The notes below the pieces were generated by a model. It was given only the letters and a program-made list of their open reading frames with translations, ran no database searches and had not been told where the DNA came from. 64,000 bases of DNA from JAILLW01 sp045640905 (GTDB lineage: Bacteria > Bacillota > Clostridia > Lachnospirales > Lachnospiraceae). Both the position numbers and the translations under genes were made by a program. The stretch covers positions 1-64,000 of the forward strand of contig JAZUFW010000054.1 of assembly GCA_045640905.1 (NCBI GenBank). Direction: 5' to 3'. Shown piece by piece: positions 1 through 7,844 of the stretch (positions are counted from its first letter, which is position 1; the number at the start of each line of letters is the position of its first letter).

Positions 1-495
1 AACCTGTCCTGACTTTGAAGCATTAACCATCTTGGTTGCGTAGTCATTAATCGTATATCCAAATGCTGAAATCGGCTGTGTATTTCTGGTTGCACCACAT
101 GAGCAAACCTCACCTTCAAGTCCGTCGGAATACTGTGTAGGTTCTGTAATCGTCTGCCATTCAAAGTGATGTTCGTGAGGCGAAGCAATTATGGGGGTCC
201 GATAATATGCATTAGTTACTATCGTAAAATCTGCTCCGCAAATCATATGCTGACCTGCAGTTAATTCACACTGAGTTTGTTCATCCGAATAATAGAAGTA
301 ATAGTTTCCACCAACGTTCTCATATCCATAATGTATTGTTCCATTCGTATTGTTGTAAATATTATCATTTTCATGGACAAATGTTCCTTCCTGTATTTCC
401 GTAATATAATAATCTTGACAAAAGGCTGAGATGCTTATTCCCAAAACTATTACAAGTGCAAAGCAAAATGATAATATCTTTCTAGTATTCTTCAC
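1..495 (-). CDS. Secreted protein, partial (N-terminal 165 residues)
   Basis: An uninterrupted frame runs from a GTG codon at 495 off the left edge, giving 165 codons without a stop. AAGGAG sits 8 bases upstream of the GTG, which decides the start. The product begins with a short basic stretch (MKNTRK) and a hydrophobic segment ending near ISISAFCQ, a good Sec signal peptide. The mature part is rich in Tyr, Asn and Thr. It carries a patch with HEHHFEW, a following EPT..DG and a CSCG pair at about residues 120-145; such patches are seen in Gram-positive surface proteins, and I do not know their role. The protein is probably exported. No catalytic domain is visible in the part present. Function unknown. 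Confidence 0.75.
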   Translation of the reverse strand, partial: MKNTRKILSFCFALVIVLGISISAFCQDYYITEIQEGTFVHENDNIYNNTNGTIHYGYENVGGNYYFYYSDEQTQCELTAGQHMICGADFTIVTNAYYRTPIIASPHEHHFEWQTITEPTQYSDGLEGEVCSCGATRNTQPISAFGYTINDYATKMVNASKSGQV

Positions 496-807
496 AATTA
501 TTTCTCCTTAAAGCATTTTATATTAAATTAATAATAATAATAATAGCGGCACTTTTCAACTACTATTTAAAAAAGTTGACACGTAAAAACGTACATGGTC
601 AAAGGCGAAGGCCGTATCTTGCCTATTAGGATGAAACCAAACTGTATATATGCTCACGCAACGTATTCTATCAAATATAACTAATTCCCGAATTCGATGG
701 CCATTTTGACCCTCTAACCCCGTCCCGAGGGGTTCATATAGACAAATCCATATATTCCTAGTACTATGTTCCATGAAATACTAAAAATACAGAGAAGGTA
801 TATTTTT
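496..807. other. Intergenic stretch with unassigned, possibly relic sequence
   Basis: The 312 bases between two divergent genes hold no convincing gene. A 72-codon minus-strand frame (774-556) lacks a ribosome site and matches no family I recognise. The stretch 560-740 is locally richer in G and C than its flanks and contains a short inverted repeat (CCCC-GTCCCGA-GGGG) at 717-731. The flanks are AT-rich and probably hold the two divergent promoters, though no clear -35/-10 pair stands out. A decayed mobile-element fragment is possible but not shown. Confidence 0.3.
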
Positions 808-1599
808 ATGAAATTGATCTTTATCAGGCATGCCGAACCGGACTATATTAATGATTCTTTAACGGAAAAAGGGTTCCGTGAAGCAGAACTTTTAGCAGAA
901 CGTGTAAAGAATTGGAACATCACCAAAGCTTATGTATCACCGCAAGGACGTGCTCAAAGGACTGCCGAACCTTCACTTAAAGCATTGAACATCGAAGCAG
1001 AGGTCCTTCCTTTTTTGCATGAATATTCCTACAAAGCGGTCGACCCCATTACAGGCAAAAACGGTGTTGCCTGGGATTATGTGCCTTCATATTTCACCAA
1101 TCAGGAATTCCTGCTTAAAGAAGGCGATGCATTTTTAAATGCAGAGCCGTTTAAAGCCAATCCCGAATTTGAAGTCGAATATAATAATGCAATTAACGGA
1201 ATTGATAACATATTAAAAGAATACGGGTATATCCGAGAAGGCAGATACTACAGAAATATAAAAGGTGAAAAAAGATACCTGACATCGACAGTTTCACCCG
1301 AAGGCAAAATCAGGGATAACTCTCCGTATAAAGAAGGTGAAACAGAACCCACGCTGGTCTTCTTCTGTCATTTGGGAATCACAGCGTTGATTCTTTCTCA
1401 CTTAATGAATATTCCGTTTGAACTGATAACTCACGGATTTTATATGGCGCCGACTTCGGTAACTATATTATCCAGTGAAGAACGTTGGGATAATGAAGCG
1501 TATTTCAGAGCACAGGTTATCGGCGACTGCCATCACCTTTTGAATGCCGGTGAAAAAATATCCCCGGCAGGATACTTTGCAGGTCCTTTCCAGGGATAA
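808..1599 (+). CDS. Histidine phosphatase superfamily protein (phosphoglycerate mutase-like)
   Basis: 263 residues. The start is the ATG at 808, with GAGAAGG about 10 bases upstream; an in-frame ATG at 766 has no ribosome site. The N-terminus MKLIFIRHAEPD carries the RHA phosphohistidine motif. A second block (SPQGRAQRTAEP, about residues 45-56) matches the phosphate-pocket arginine region, and a late CHLG (about residue 193) supplies the second histidine. A long insert between these blocks (about 70-185) is larger than in plain phosphatases and may form a substrate cap. The substrate cannot be told. It is cytosolic with no signal peptide. The gene abuts the next gene tail to tail with only two bases between stops and no terminator hairpin. 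Confidence 0.85.
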   Translation: MKLIFIRHAEPDYINDSLTEKGFREAELLAERVKNWNITKAYVSPQGRAQRTAEPSLKALNIEAEVLPFLHEYSYKAVDPITGKNGVAWDYVPSYFTNQEFLLKEGDAFLNAEPFKANPEFEVEYNNAINGIDNILKEYGYIREGRYYRNIKGEKRYLTSTVSPEGKIRDNSPYKEGETEPTLVFFCHLGITALILSHLMNIPFELITHGFYMAPTSVTILSSEERWDNEAYFRAQVIGDCHHLLNAGEKISPAGYFAGPFQG

Positions 1600-1601
1600 A
1601 T

Positions 1602-2222
1602 TTACTTAATAACCAATTTATAGTTTGAAACTAATTCTTCAATGTAAGTAAAAGCCTCGTCGGAACCCAATTTTTCCTCGAGGCTTTTTCTGTATGCCGT
1701 CGAGTAAAAGTCCTTCATCATATACGTCTTTACGTCCTTCTTCCTGATATAGGGGCCATAGTACTTATGAAAATAATCATCCAAAGATTTTCCGGTTCCG
1801 CTTAATGAAGATTCTACAGTATCCAAATATCTTTCATACGCACTTTTGGTATCATACTCGAAACCGTTCTTTAATCCGTCATCATACAAAGCATAACTTT
1901 GTACTATTTGAATATAGGTCCCTTCCGTGAATACATCCTTATATGTTTTGCCGTTCTCATATTCCTGCTCTTCCAAAGGCGTTTTATCGTCCACACCCAT
2001 ATAGTCAAACAAAAAAGAAAATTCATTCAAATAGTTTTGGTAATAAACATTGTAATAATATTCATATTCAACTCTGTTAATCTCATGTTCATTCACAGTG
2101 CAGACTATTATCTTACGAACGGCAATATCATCTTTTACGGAAAAATATATGCAGGCAAAAAAGGCGCCCGCTAATATAAGGGCGCCGATAATCGATATTA
2201 GAATTTTAGTTTTCTTTTCCAT
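1602..2222 (-). CDS. SurA-N/PrsA-like membrane-anchored protein lacking the isomerase domain
   Basis: 206 residues. One N-terminal transmembrane segment (about 8-28) is followed by a short linker, then a segment VCTVNEHEINRVEYEYYYN. That resembles the start of SurA/PrsA/trigger-factor-like chaperone domains, where a strand is followed by helices catching unfolded chains. The rest is helical and rich in Tyr and acidic residues. No parvulin (PPIase) domain follows, so this would be only the chaperone part, facing the outside of the membrane. The start lies 17 bases inside leuD with no Shine-Dalgarno sequence, so it is likely translated by coupling to leuD. Why such a protein sits at the end of a leucine operon is not evident. 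The family call is by pattern only. Confidence 0.6.
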   Translation of the reverse strand: MEKKTKILISIIGALILAGAFFACIYFSVKDDIAVRKIIVCTVNEHEINRVEYEYYYNVYYQNYLNEFSFLFDYMGVDDKTPLEEQEYENGKTYKDVFTEGTYIQIVQSYALYDDGLKNGFEYDTKSAYERYLDTVESSLSGTGKSLDDYFHKYYGPYIRKKDVKTYMMKDFYSTAYRKSLEEKLGSDEAFTYIEELVSNYKLVIK

Positions 2223-2700
2223 TGATATAATTAATCAATCCTTCTGAATCAATTATCTTTTGCATAAAAGGCGGAAATGCCTGTCCTTTAAACTCCAAAT
2301 TTTTGGTTAAGTCAGTGATTATACCTGTTGAAAAATCAACAGTCACCTCATCACCGGCATCAATGGCACATGCAGCTTCGGGACATTCTATAATAGGCAA
2401 TCCTATATTAATGGCATTTCTGTAAAAGATTCTGGCAAAAGTTTCTGCAATAACGCAGGAAACACCGGAAGCCTTTATAGAAATAGGTGCATGCTCTCTG
2501 CTTGAGCCACAGCCGAAATTCTTGGTAGCAACAATAATATCGCCTTTATTTACCTTGTTTACGAACGACTTGTCTATATCCTCCATACAATGAAGTGCCA
2601 ATTCCTTGGGATCTGAAGAATTCAGATATCTGGCAGGAATGATTACATCCGTATCAACATTATCGCCGTATTTAAAAACTCTGCCTTTTGCGTTTTCCAT
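2206..2700 (-). CDS. leuD: 3-isopropylmalate dehydratase small subunit
   Basis: 164 residues, usual for the short LeuD form. With LeuC it isomerises 2-isopropylmalate to 3-isopropylmalate in leucine synthesis. The swivel-domain signatures GDNVDTDVIIPARYL (about 12-26) and NFGCGSSREHAP (about 61-72) are intact, the latter binding substrate. TAGGAGGTTATT precedes the ATG. It follows leuC by nine bases and overlaps the next gene, so leuC-leuD and the SurA-N-like gene are one transcription unit. Confidence 0.96.
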   Translation of the reverse strand: MENAKGRVFKYGDNVDTDVIIPARYLNSSDPKELALHCMEDIDKSFVNKVNKGDIIVATKNFGCGSSREHAPISIKASGVSCVIAETFARIFYRNAINIGLPIIECPEAACAIDAGDEVTVDFSTGIITDLTKNLEFKGQAFPPFMQKIIDSEGLINYINGKEN

Positions 2701-2709
2701 AATAACCTC

Positions 2710-3972
2710 CTAAACTGTCTCGGGGTCTGAAATGTATCCGGTAATTGCAGAAGCAGCAGCAACTGCAGGAGAAGCCAAATATACTTCAGAATTTACATGT
2801 CCCATTCTACCTACGAAATTACGATTGGTAGTGGAAACACACTTTTCACCTTCGGCCAAAACACCCATGTATCCGCCAAGACAAGGTCCGCATGTAGGTG
2901 TGGATACAACACAGCCGGCTTCTATAAAGGTTTCAATTAAGCCTTCTTTAATACAATCGAGATAAATCTTTTGAGTAGCGGGAATAATTATGCATCTTAC
3001 ACCGTTAGCTACTTTTGAACCCTTAAGAATAGATGCGGCACATCTCATATCGTCCATTCTTCCGTTCGTACAAGAGCCTATAACAACCTGGTCTATTTTA
3101 ACAGTATCCTTAATATCATCAATAATATGTGTGTTCTCGGGCAAATGAGGGAATGCAACGGTAGGACGAAGCGTACTTAAGTCGATAGTATACTCTTCAT
3201 CATAAACGGCATCTTCATCAGCTTCAAAAACCATATATTTTCTGGTGGAATGCTCTTTCATATACTCAATAGCCAAATCATCAACAGGGAAAATACCGTT
3301 CTTTCCACCTGCTTCGATTGCCATATTAGCGATGGTAAATCTGTCATCCATGGAAAGATTGGCAATACCTTCACCTACGAATTCCATTGATTTATATAAA
3401 GCTCCGTCAACACCAATCATTCCGATAATATGCAGAATTAAGTCTTTTCCGGATACCCATTTATTCATTTTTCCGACGAGATTAAACTTGATGGCTGAAG
3501 GAACCTTAAACCAAGCCTTTCCGGTAGCCATACCGGCAGCCATATCAGTAGATCCGACGCCTGTTGAAAAAGCACCCAAAGCGCCGTAAGTACATGTGTG
3601 AGAATCGGCACCGATAATCACATCACCTGCTACGGTTAATCCCTTTTCAGGAAGAAGTGCATGTTCAATACCCATGCATCCGACTTCAAAATAATTAGTT
3701 ATATCGTTTGCTTTGGCAAACTCACGAACACATTTGCAGTGCTCGGCAGATTTTATATCTTTATTCGGAACAAAATGATCGGGAACCAAGGCTATTTTGT
3801 CTTTATCAAAAACACCCTTTGTATTCATTTTGTCCATTTCTTTAATGGCTACAGGACTGGTAATATCATTTCCCAAAACGAGGTCCAAATCAGCCTCGAT
3901 TAACTGTCCCGCCTCAACATAAGGCAGATGGGCATGATACGCAAGTATCTTTTGAGTCATTGTCATTCCCAT
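2710..3972 (-). CDS. leuC: 3-isopropylmalate dehydratase large subunit
   Basis: 420 residues, the shorter LeuC type common in Clostridia and archaea rather than the roughly 465-residue enterobacterial type. It is an aconitase-fold [4Fe-4S] enzyme of leucine synthesis. Cluster-ligand motifs are present: GADSHTCTYG (about 120), GSCTNGRMDD (about 300) and CGPCLGG (about 363). AAGGAGATT lies 8 bases before the ATG. Downstream of ilvC with a hairpin between (see 4003-4035), so leuCD may be made from read-through or its own promoter. An in-frame Met three codons later is possible but less well spaced. Confidence 0.96.
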   Translation of the reverse strand: MGMTMTQKILAYHAHLPYVEAGQLIEADLDLVLGNDITSPVAIKEMDKMNTKGVFDKDKIALVPDHFVPNKDIKSAEHCKCVREFAKANDITNYFEVGCMGIEHALLPEKGLTVAGDVIIGADSHTCTYGALGAFSTGVGSTDMAAGMATGKAWFKVPSAIKFNLVGKMNKWVSGKDLILHIIGMIGVDGALYKSMEFVGEGIANLSMDDRFTIANMAIEAGGKNGIFPVDDLAIEYMKEHSTRKYMVFEADEDAVYDEEYTIDLSTLRPTVAFPHLPENTHIIDDIKDTVKIDQVVIGSCTNGRMDDMRCAASILKGSKVANGVRCIIIPATQKIYLDCIKEGLIETFIEAGCVVSTPTCGPCLGGYMGVLAEGEKCVSTTNRNFVGRMGHVNSEVYLASPAVAAASAITGYISDPETV

Positions 3973-4002
3973 GGTTAAATAATCTCCTTAGTGAAAATTC
4001 AT

Positions 4003-4035
4003 TTAAAACAAGGCCCCCGGAAAACCCGAGGGCCA
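4003..4035 (-). terminator. Hairpin after ilvC, probable terminator or partial attenuator
   Basis: On the minus strand GGCCCTCGGG pairs with CCGGGGGCC around a short T-rich loop, followed by TTGTTTT. It lies between the ilvC stop and the leuC ribosome site. With only 69 bases between the genes and no clear leuC promoter, it may act as a leaky terminator that sets the ilvC:leuCD ratio. Confidence 0.7.
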
Positions 4036-4041
4036 TTTTTA

Positions 4042-5064
4042 TTAGTTGTTGATAAGCTTATCGTCTTCGTTGTTCCAAGAGTAAAGCTTACGAACTTCTT
4101 CACCAACCTTCTCAGCGGGATGCTCTGAAGCAAGCTTTCTCATAGCCTTGAAGTGAACCTGACGACCTGCGGGAGACATATCAAGTAAGAATTCCTTAGC
4201 GAACGAACCGTCCTGAATATCTGAAAGAATCTTCTTCATTGTCTTCTTTGTTTCTTCAGTGATGATCTTGGGTCCTGTAATATAATCACCGTATTCAGCT
4301 GTATTTGAAATAGAATAACGCATTCCTGCGAAACCTGACTGATAAATCAAGTCAACGATAAGTTTCATTTCATGGATACATTCAAAGTAGGCATTTCTGG
4401 GATCGTAACCTGCTTCAACCAATGTTTCGAAACCTGCCTGCATAAGTGCGCAAACACCACCGCAAAGAACAGCCTGTTCACCAAAGAGGTCTGTTTCTGT
4501 TTCTGTTCTGAATGTTGTTTCCAAAACGCCGGCTCTGGCACCACCGATAGCAAGTGCATATGCCAATGCCAAATCAAGAGCCTTACCTGAAGCATCCTGC
4601 TCTACAGCAACCAAACAAGGAACACCCTTTCCTGCCTGATATTCAGAACGAACCGTATGTCCGGGTCCCTTAGGAGCAATCATTGTAACGTCAACAAATG
4701 CGGGGGGCTTAATGCATCCGAAATGAATGTTAAAGCCATGAGCGAACATAAGCATATTTCCTTCGGAAAGGTTAGGTTCGATATCCTTCTTGTACATGTC
4801 AGCCTGAAGTTCATCATTAATCAAAATCATAATAATGTCGGCTTTTTTTGCAGCTTCTGCAGCTGTATATACTTCAAATCCCTGTGCCTCAGCCTTCTTC
4901 CAACTCTTAGAGCCTTCATAAAGACCAATAATAACGTGGCAACCTGATTCCTTAGCATTTAATGCATGTGCGTGTCCCTGGCTACCGTAACCAATGACAG
5001 CGATTGTCTTACCTTCCAATAAAGAGAGATTACAATCTTCCTGGTAATAAATTTTGTTTGCCAT
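4042..5064 (-). CDS. ilvC: Ketol-acid reductoisomerase, class I
   Basis: 340 residues, standard class I length. It converts acetolactate or acetohydroxybutyrate to the dihydroxy acid using NADPH and Mg. The N-terminal Rossmann motif GYGSQGHAHALN is complete, and the C-terminal knotted domain carries the acidic metal ligands (FGEQAVLCGG, then about 20 residues on, YFECIHEMKLIVDL). The start is the ATG at 5064 (MANKIYY): the AAAGGAG ribosome site lies within the apparent upstream codons of a longer frame beginning at 5082. It follows the small-subunit gene at a 41-base gap in the same operon. Confidence 0.96.
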   Translation of the reverse strand: MANKIYYQEDCNLSLLEGKTIAVIGYGSQGHAHALNAKESGCHVIIGLYEGSKSWKKAEAQGFEVYTAAEAAKKADIIMILINDELQADMYKKDIEPNLSEGNMLMFAHGFNIHFGCIKPPAFVDVTMIAPKGPGHTVRSEYQAGKGVPCLVAVEQDASGKALDLALAYALAIGGARAGVLETTFRTETETDLFGEQAVLCGGVCALMQAGFETLVEAGYDPRNAYFECIHEMKLIVDLIYQSGFAGMRYSISNTAEYGDYITGPKIITEETKKTMKKILSDIQDGSFAKEFLLDMSPAGRQVHFKAMRKLASEHPAEKVGEEVRKLYSWNNEDDKLINN

Positions 5065-5105
5065 TTTCATGACTCCTTTCATATATGAAAAAAATTTGTT
5101 AACGA

Positions 5106-5603
5106 TTATAAATAAATAACTCCTTCAGCACCTCTGCAGAGACCTGCAATACCGGTTCTGGCCAGTTCCAATATCTCATAATCACGCAAAATATCAAGGA
5201 AAGAATCAATTTTAGCCTGGTTACCGGTTAACTCAATAATCAAACTGTCATAAGAAACATCGATGATCTTTGCTTTATAAAAATCAACAATGGACTTAAC
5301 GTCTTCTCTTTGCTTGGCGTTAGCTCTAACCTTAACCAATGCCAACTCTCTGTATACAGATTCATCGGGAATCAATTCCTTGACGTCACGAATGTCTTCA
5401 AGTTTGGCAACCTGCTTTTCAATCTGATCCAGTACTTCATCTTCACCGGAAGCCACTATGGTAATTCTGGAATAACGGGGATCAGCCGTAACTCCCGCCG
5501 TTATGGATTCGATATTATATCCTCTGCGGGAAAAAAGCCCTGATATACGGCTAAGTACACCTGTTGTATTATCAACTAATATCTGAAAAACCTTTTTATT
5601 CAT
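5106..5603 (-). CDS. ilvN: Acetolactate synthase small (regulatory) subunit, copy 1
   Basis: 165 residues. An N-terminal ACT domain (about 3-75) with VDNTTGVLSRISGLFSRRGYNIES has the valine-site pattern of IlvH/IlvN. A C-terminal ALS_ss_C domain (about 85-160) follows. It stimulates the large subunit and gives end-product feedback inhibition. The start at 5603 is chosen because GGAGTTT overlaps the longer frame's first codons. It lies 67 bases after a second small-subunit gene and just before ilvC. Confidence 0.93.
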   Translation of the reverse strand: MNKKVFQILVDNTTGVLSRISGLFSRRGYNIESITAGVTADPRYSRITIVASGEDEVLDQIEKQVAKLEDIRDVKELIPDESVYRELALVKVRANAKQREDVKSIVDFYKAKIIDVSYDSLIIELTGNQAKIDSFLDILRDYEILELARTGIAGLCRGAEGVIYL

Positions 5604-5670
5604 ACTAAACTCCAATCGGTCTTAAACCTTAGTTAGTTTATCATGGTAAAGTGTAAAATTCAATACGTAA

Positions 5671-6156
5671 CTACTCGGATAAAGAACATTTTTGCAAAGC
5701 AAGGCAACCTGTTCTGGCTACTTCGACAATCGAAATACCCTTCAGCATGTCAAGAAGGAGGCTGATTCTTTCCGGAGTATCACACATTTTAATAAGCATC
5801 AGATTTTTAGACATGTCGATGATGTTAGCGCTTAAGATATCACAGATTTCCATGATATCGCGTCTGTTGTTCTTGTTGTACTTAACTTTAACAAACATAA
5901 GCTCGCATCGAATACTTTCTTCTTCATAGAAAGTTTTAACCTTAATGACATCAAGCTTTTTATTGAGCTGCTTTTCAACCTGTTCAATAGTTCTCGAATC
6001 TCCGGAGGAAACTATGGTCATTCTGGAAACGGAATTGTCTTCGGTTTCTCCGACAGCCAATGAATCAATATTAAAATTTCTGCGTGAAAAAAGGCCGGAA
6101 ACTTTTGATAAAACACCGGATCTGTTTTCTACAAGTACCGAATATATTTTTTTCAT
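5671..6156 (-). CDS. Acetolactate synthase small (regulatory) subunit, copy 2
   Basis: 161 residues, same ACT plus C-terminal architecture as the next gene but clearly diverged from it. The ACT turn reads VENRSGVLSKVSGLFSRRNFNIDS, with Asn where copy 1 has Gly in RRGYNIE. AAAGGAG precedes the ATG. It lies 12 bases after a large-subunit gene, so large subunit, copy 2 and copy 1 are cotranscribed in that order. Two regulatory subunits in one operon suggest either two holoenzymes (a second large subunit is at 28427-30115) or a mixed regulatory dimer like plant double-ACT subunits. This is inference. Confidence 0.9.
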   Translation of the reverse strand: MKKIYSVLVENRSGVLSKVSGLFSRRNFNIDSLAVGETEDNSVSRMTIVSSGDSRTIEQVEKQLNKKLDVIKVKTFYEEESIRCELMFVKVKYNKNNRRDIMEICDILSANIIDMSKNLMLIKMCDTPERISLLLDMLKGISIVEVARTGCLALQKCSLSE

Positions 6157-6168
6157 CTAAAAACTCCT

Positions 6169-7782
6169 TTATACCAAATCCATGGGATCAATCATGCATT
6201 CCAAAATAACGGATTCATCATTTTTAAGGAACTCATCAATCACATCTTCGGCTTTTTTCATATTTGAAAGCTTCAAATATTTAATATCATAAGCTTCTGA
6301 AATTTTCTTTAAATCAGGCTTATTATCAAGATAAACAACAGAGTATTTATCATCATAAGCAAAATGCTGATACTGCCTAACCATACCCAAATAATTATTG
6401 CGTAATACAATTATTTTAACGGGAACATCATACTGCATTATAGTAGCCAGTTCCATCATGGACATCTGGAAAGAACCGTCACCGCAAACAGCAATTACCT
6501 GCTTTTTGGGTGTTCCAAGTTTAGCACCCATGGCCGCGGGAATGGAATATCCCATGGTTCCCATACCGCCGCTTGTTAAGAATCTGCCTTCTTTAACTAT
6601 ATGATAAGCACAACTCCAAATCTGATTCTGACCTACATCGGCAACATATACACCGTCTTTATCCATTTTGTCCGAAAGAATAGTAATGAACTCTTCAGGG
6701 TCGACAAAGTCTTTGTTCGGTGTTCTTTCTACCTTCATAGTTTCTCTGTATGTTCTTAAGGTATTAACCCACTCGGTGGAATTAACATCAAATTCCAAGT
6801 CATTCAATTCATCAAATATATGTTTGCAGTCACCGACTATGGGAATTGTCGCCAATGCGTTTTTACCAATCTCCGCAGGGTCAACATCAATATGAATCAA
6901 AACTTTATTTTCCATCACCAAATCAGGCTGGGAAATAGCTCTGTCTGCAACTCTCGCGCCGACCATGATAATCAAATCGGCTTCGTTCATAGCACGATTT
7001 GCGTACATTTTACCGTTGTTTCCTACCATTCCGAAATATAAAGGATCTTTGGTAGGCATAACGCCTATTCCCATCATGGTAGAAACTACAGGCACATTAT
7101 GCTTTTCGGCAAAAGTTCTGAGGCTCTTTTGAGCTCCTGAAAGCAAAACGCCTCCACCTGCACAAATAATGGGCTTTTTGGAATTAGCCAATCTGTCTGC
7201 AGCTTTCTTAATCTGAACGGTATTTCCCTTAACAGTAGGTTTATATGTTCTCATGGATACTGTTTCGGGATATACGAACTTCTTTATTTCCGCATTCTGA
7301 ACATCAATGGGAATATCGATAAGAACAGGTCCTTTTCTTCCTGATGAAGCAATATAGAATGCTTCTTTCATAATTCTGGGAATATCCTCAACATTACGAA
7401 CTAAATAAGAGTATTTAACAAAAGACTCAACAGCTCCCGTAATATCAGCTTCCTGGAAAACATCAGAGCCCAACAATTCGGAATTAACCTGTCCCGTAAT
7501 ACATACTAGCGGTATACTGTCTGCAAATGCCGTAGCTATACCTGTAATAAGGTTGGTAGCTCCCGGGCCGGAGGTAACAACACAAACACCTACTTCGTTT
7601 GTTACACGAGCATATCCGCTGGCAGCATGAGCCGCATTCTGTTCAGTTCTGATTAAAACAGTCTGAACACCGGAGTTAAGAATGCTGTTATAAAAAGGAC
7701 ATATAGCAACTCCGGGATATCCAAATACATATTTTACTTTTTCTGCTTCAAGGCATTTTACCAATGCGTCCGAACCTAACAT
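6169..7782 (-). CDS. ilvB: Acetolactate synthase large subunit, divergent paralogue
   Basis: 537 residues. The ThDP-enzyme fold is complete. The N-terminal PYR domain has GYPG and the proton-relay Glu in RTEQNAAHAASGYAR; a central domain (about 190-330) follows; the C-terminal PP domain carries GDGSFQM...NN for Mg-ThDP. It differs from the second copy at 28427-30115: GYPGVAICPFYNS replaces the usual GYPGG, and Tyr471 (codon 6370-6372) in MVRQYQ takes the place of the near-universal Trp of MV.QWQ. The start at 7782 is preferred because AGGAG lies inside the longer frame from 7797. A -10-like TATAAT lies at 7827-7822. First gene of an ilv/leu operon. Confidence 0.92.
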   Translation of the reverse strand: MLGSDALVKCLEAEKVKYVFGYPGVAICPFYNSILNSGVQTVLIRTEQNAAHAASGYARVTNEVGVCVVTSGPGATNLITGIATAFADSIPLVCITGQVNSELLGSDVFQEADITGAVESFVKYSYLVRNVEDIPRIMKEAFYIASSGRKGPVLIDIPIDVQNAEIKKFVYPETVSMRTYKPTVKGNTVQIKKAADRLANSKKPIICAGGGVLLSGAQKSLRTFAEKHNVPVVSTMMGIGVMPTKDPLYFGMVGNNGKMYANRAMNEADLIIMVGARVADRAISQPDLVMENKVLIHIDVDPAEIGKNALATIPIVGDCKHIFDELNDLEFDVNSTEWVNTLRTYRETMKVERTPNKDFVDPEEFITILSDKMDKDGVYVADVGQNQIWSCAYHIVKEGRFLTSGGMGTMGYSIPAAMGAKLGTPKKQVIAVCGDGSFQMSMMELATIMQYDVPVKIIVLRNNYLGMVRQYQHFAYDDKYSVVYLDNKPDLKKISEAYDIKYLKLSNMKKAEDVIDEFLKNDESVILECMIDPMDLV

Positions 7783-7844
7783 AATAATCTCCTGCATCTA
7801 TGTGTTCCCAAAAGGGAGTATATTATAAATCTTTATAAAGTATA

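Noticed and set aside
1899..2174. 91-residue plus-strand hydrophobic frame
   Set aside because: Opposite the SurA-N-like gene and no ribosome site; its hydrophobicity follows from the Tyr/Asn-rich codons of the real gene.
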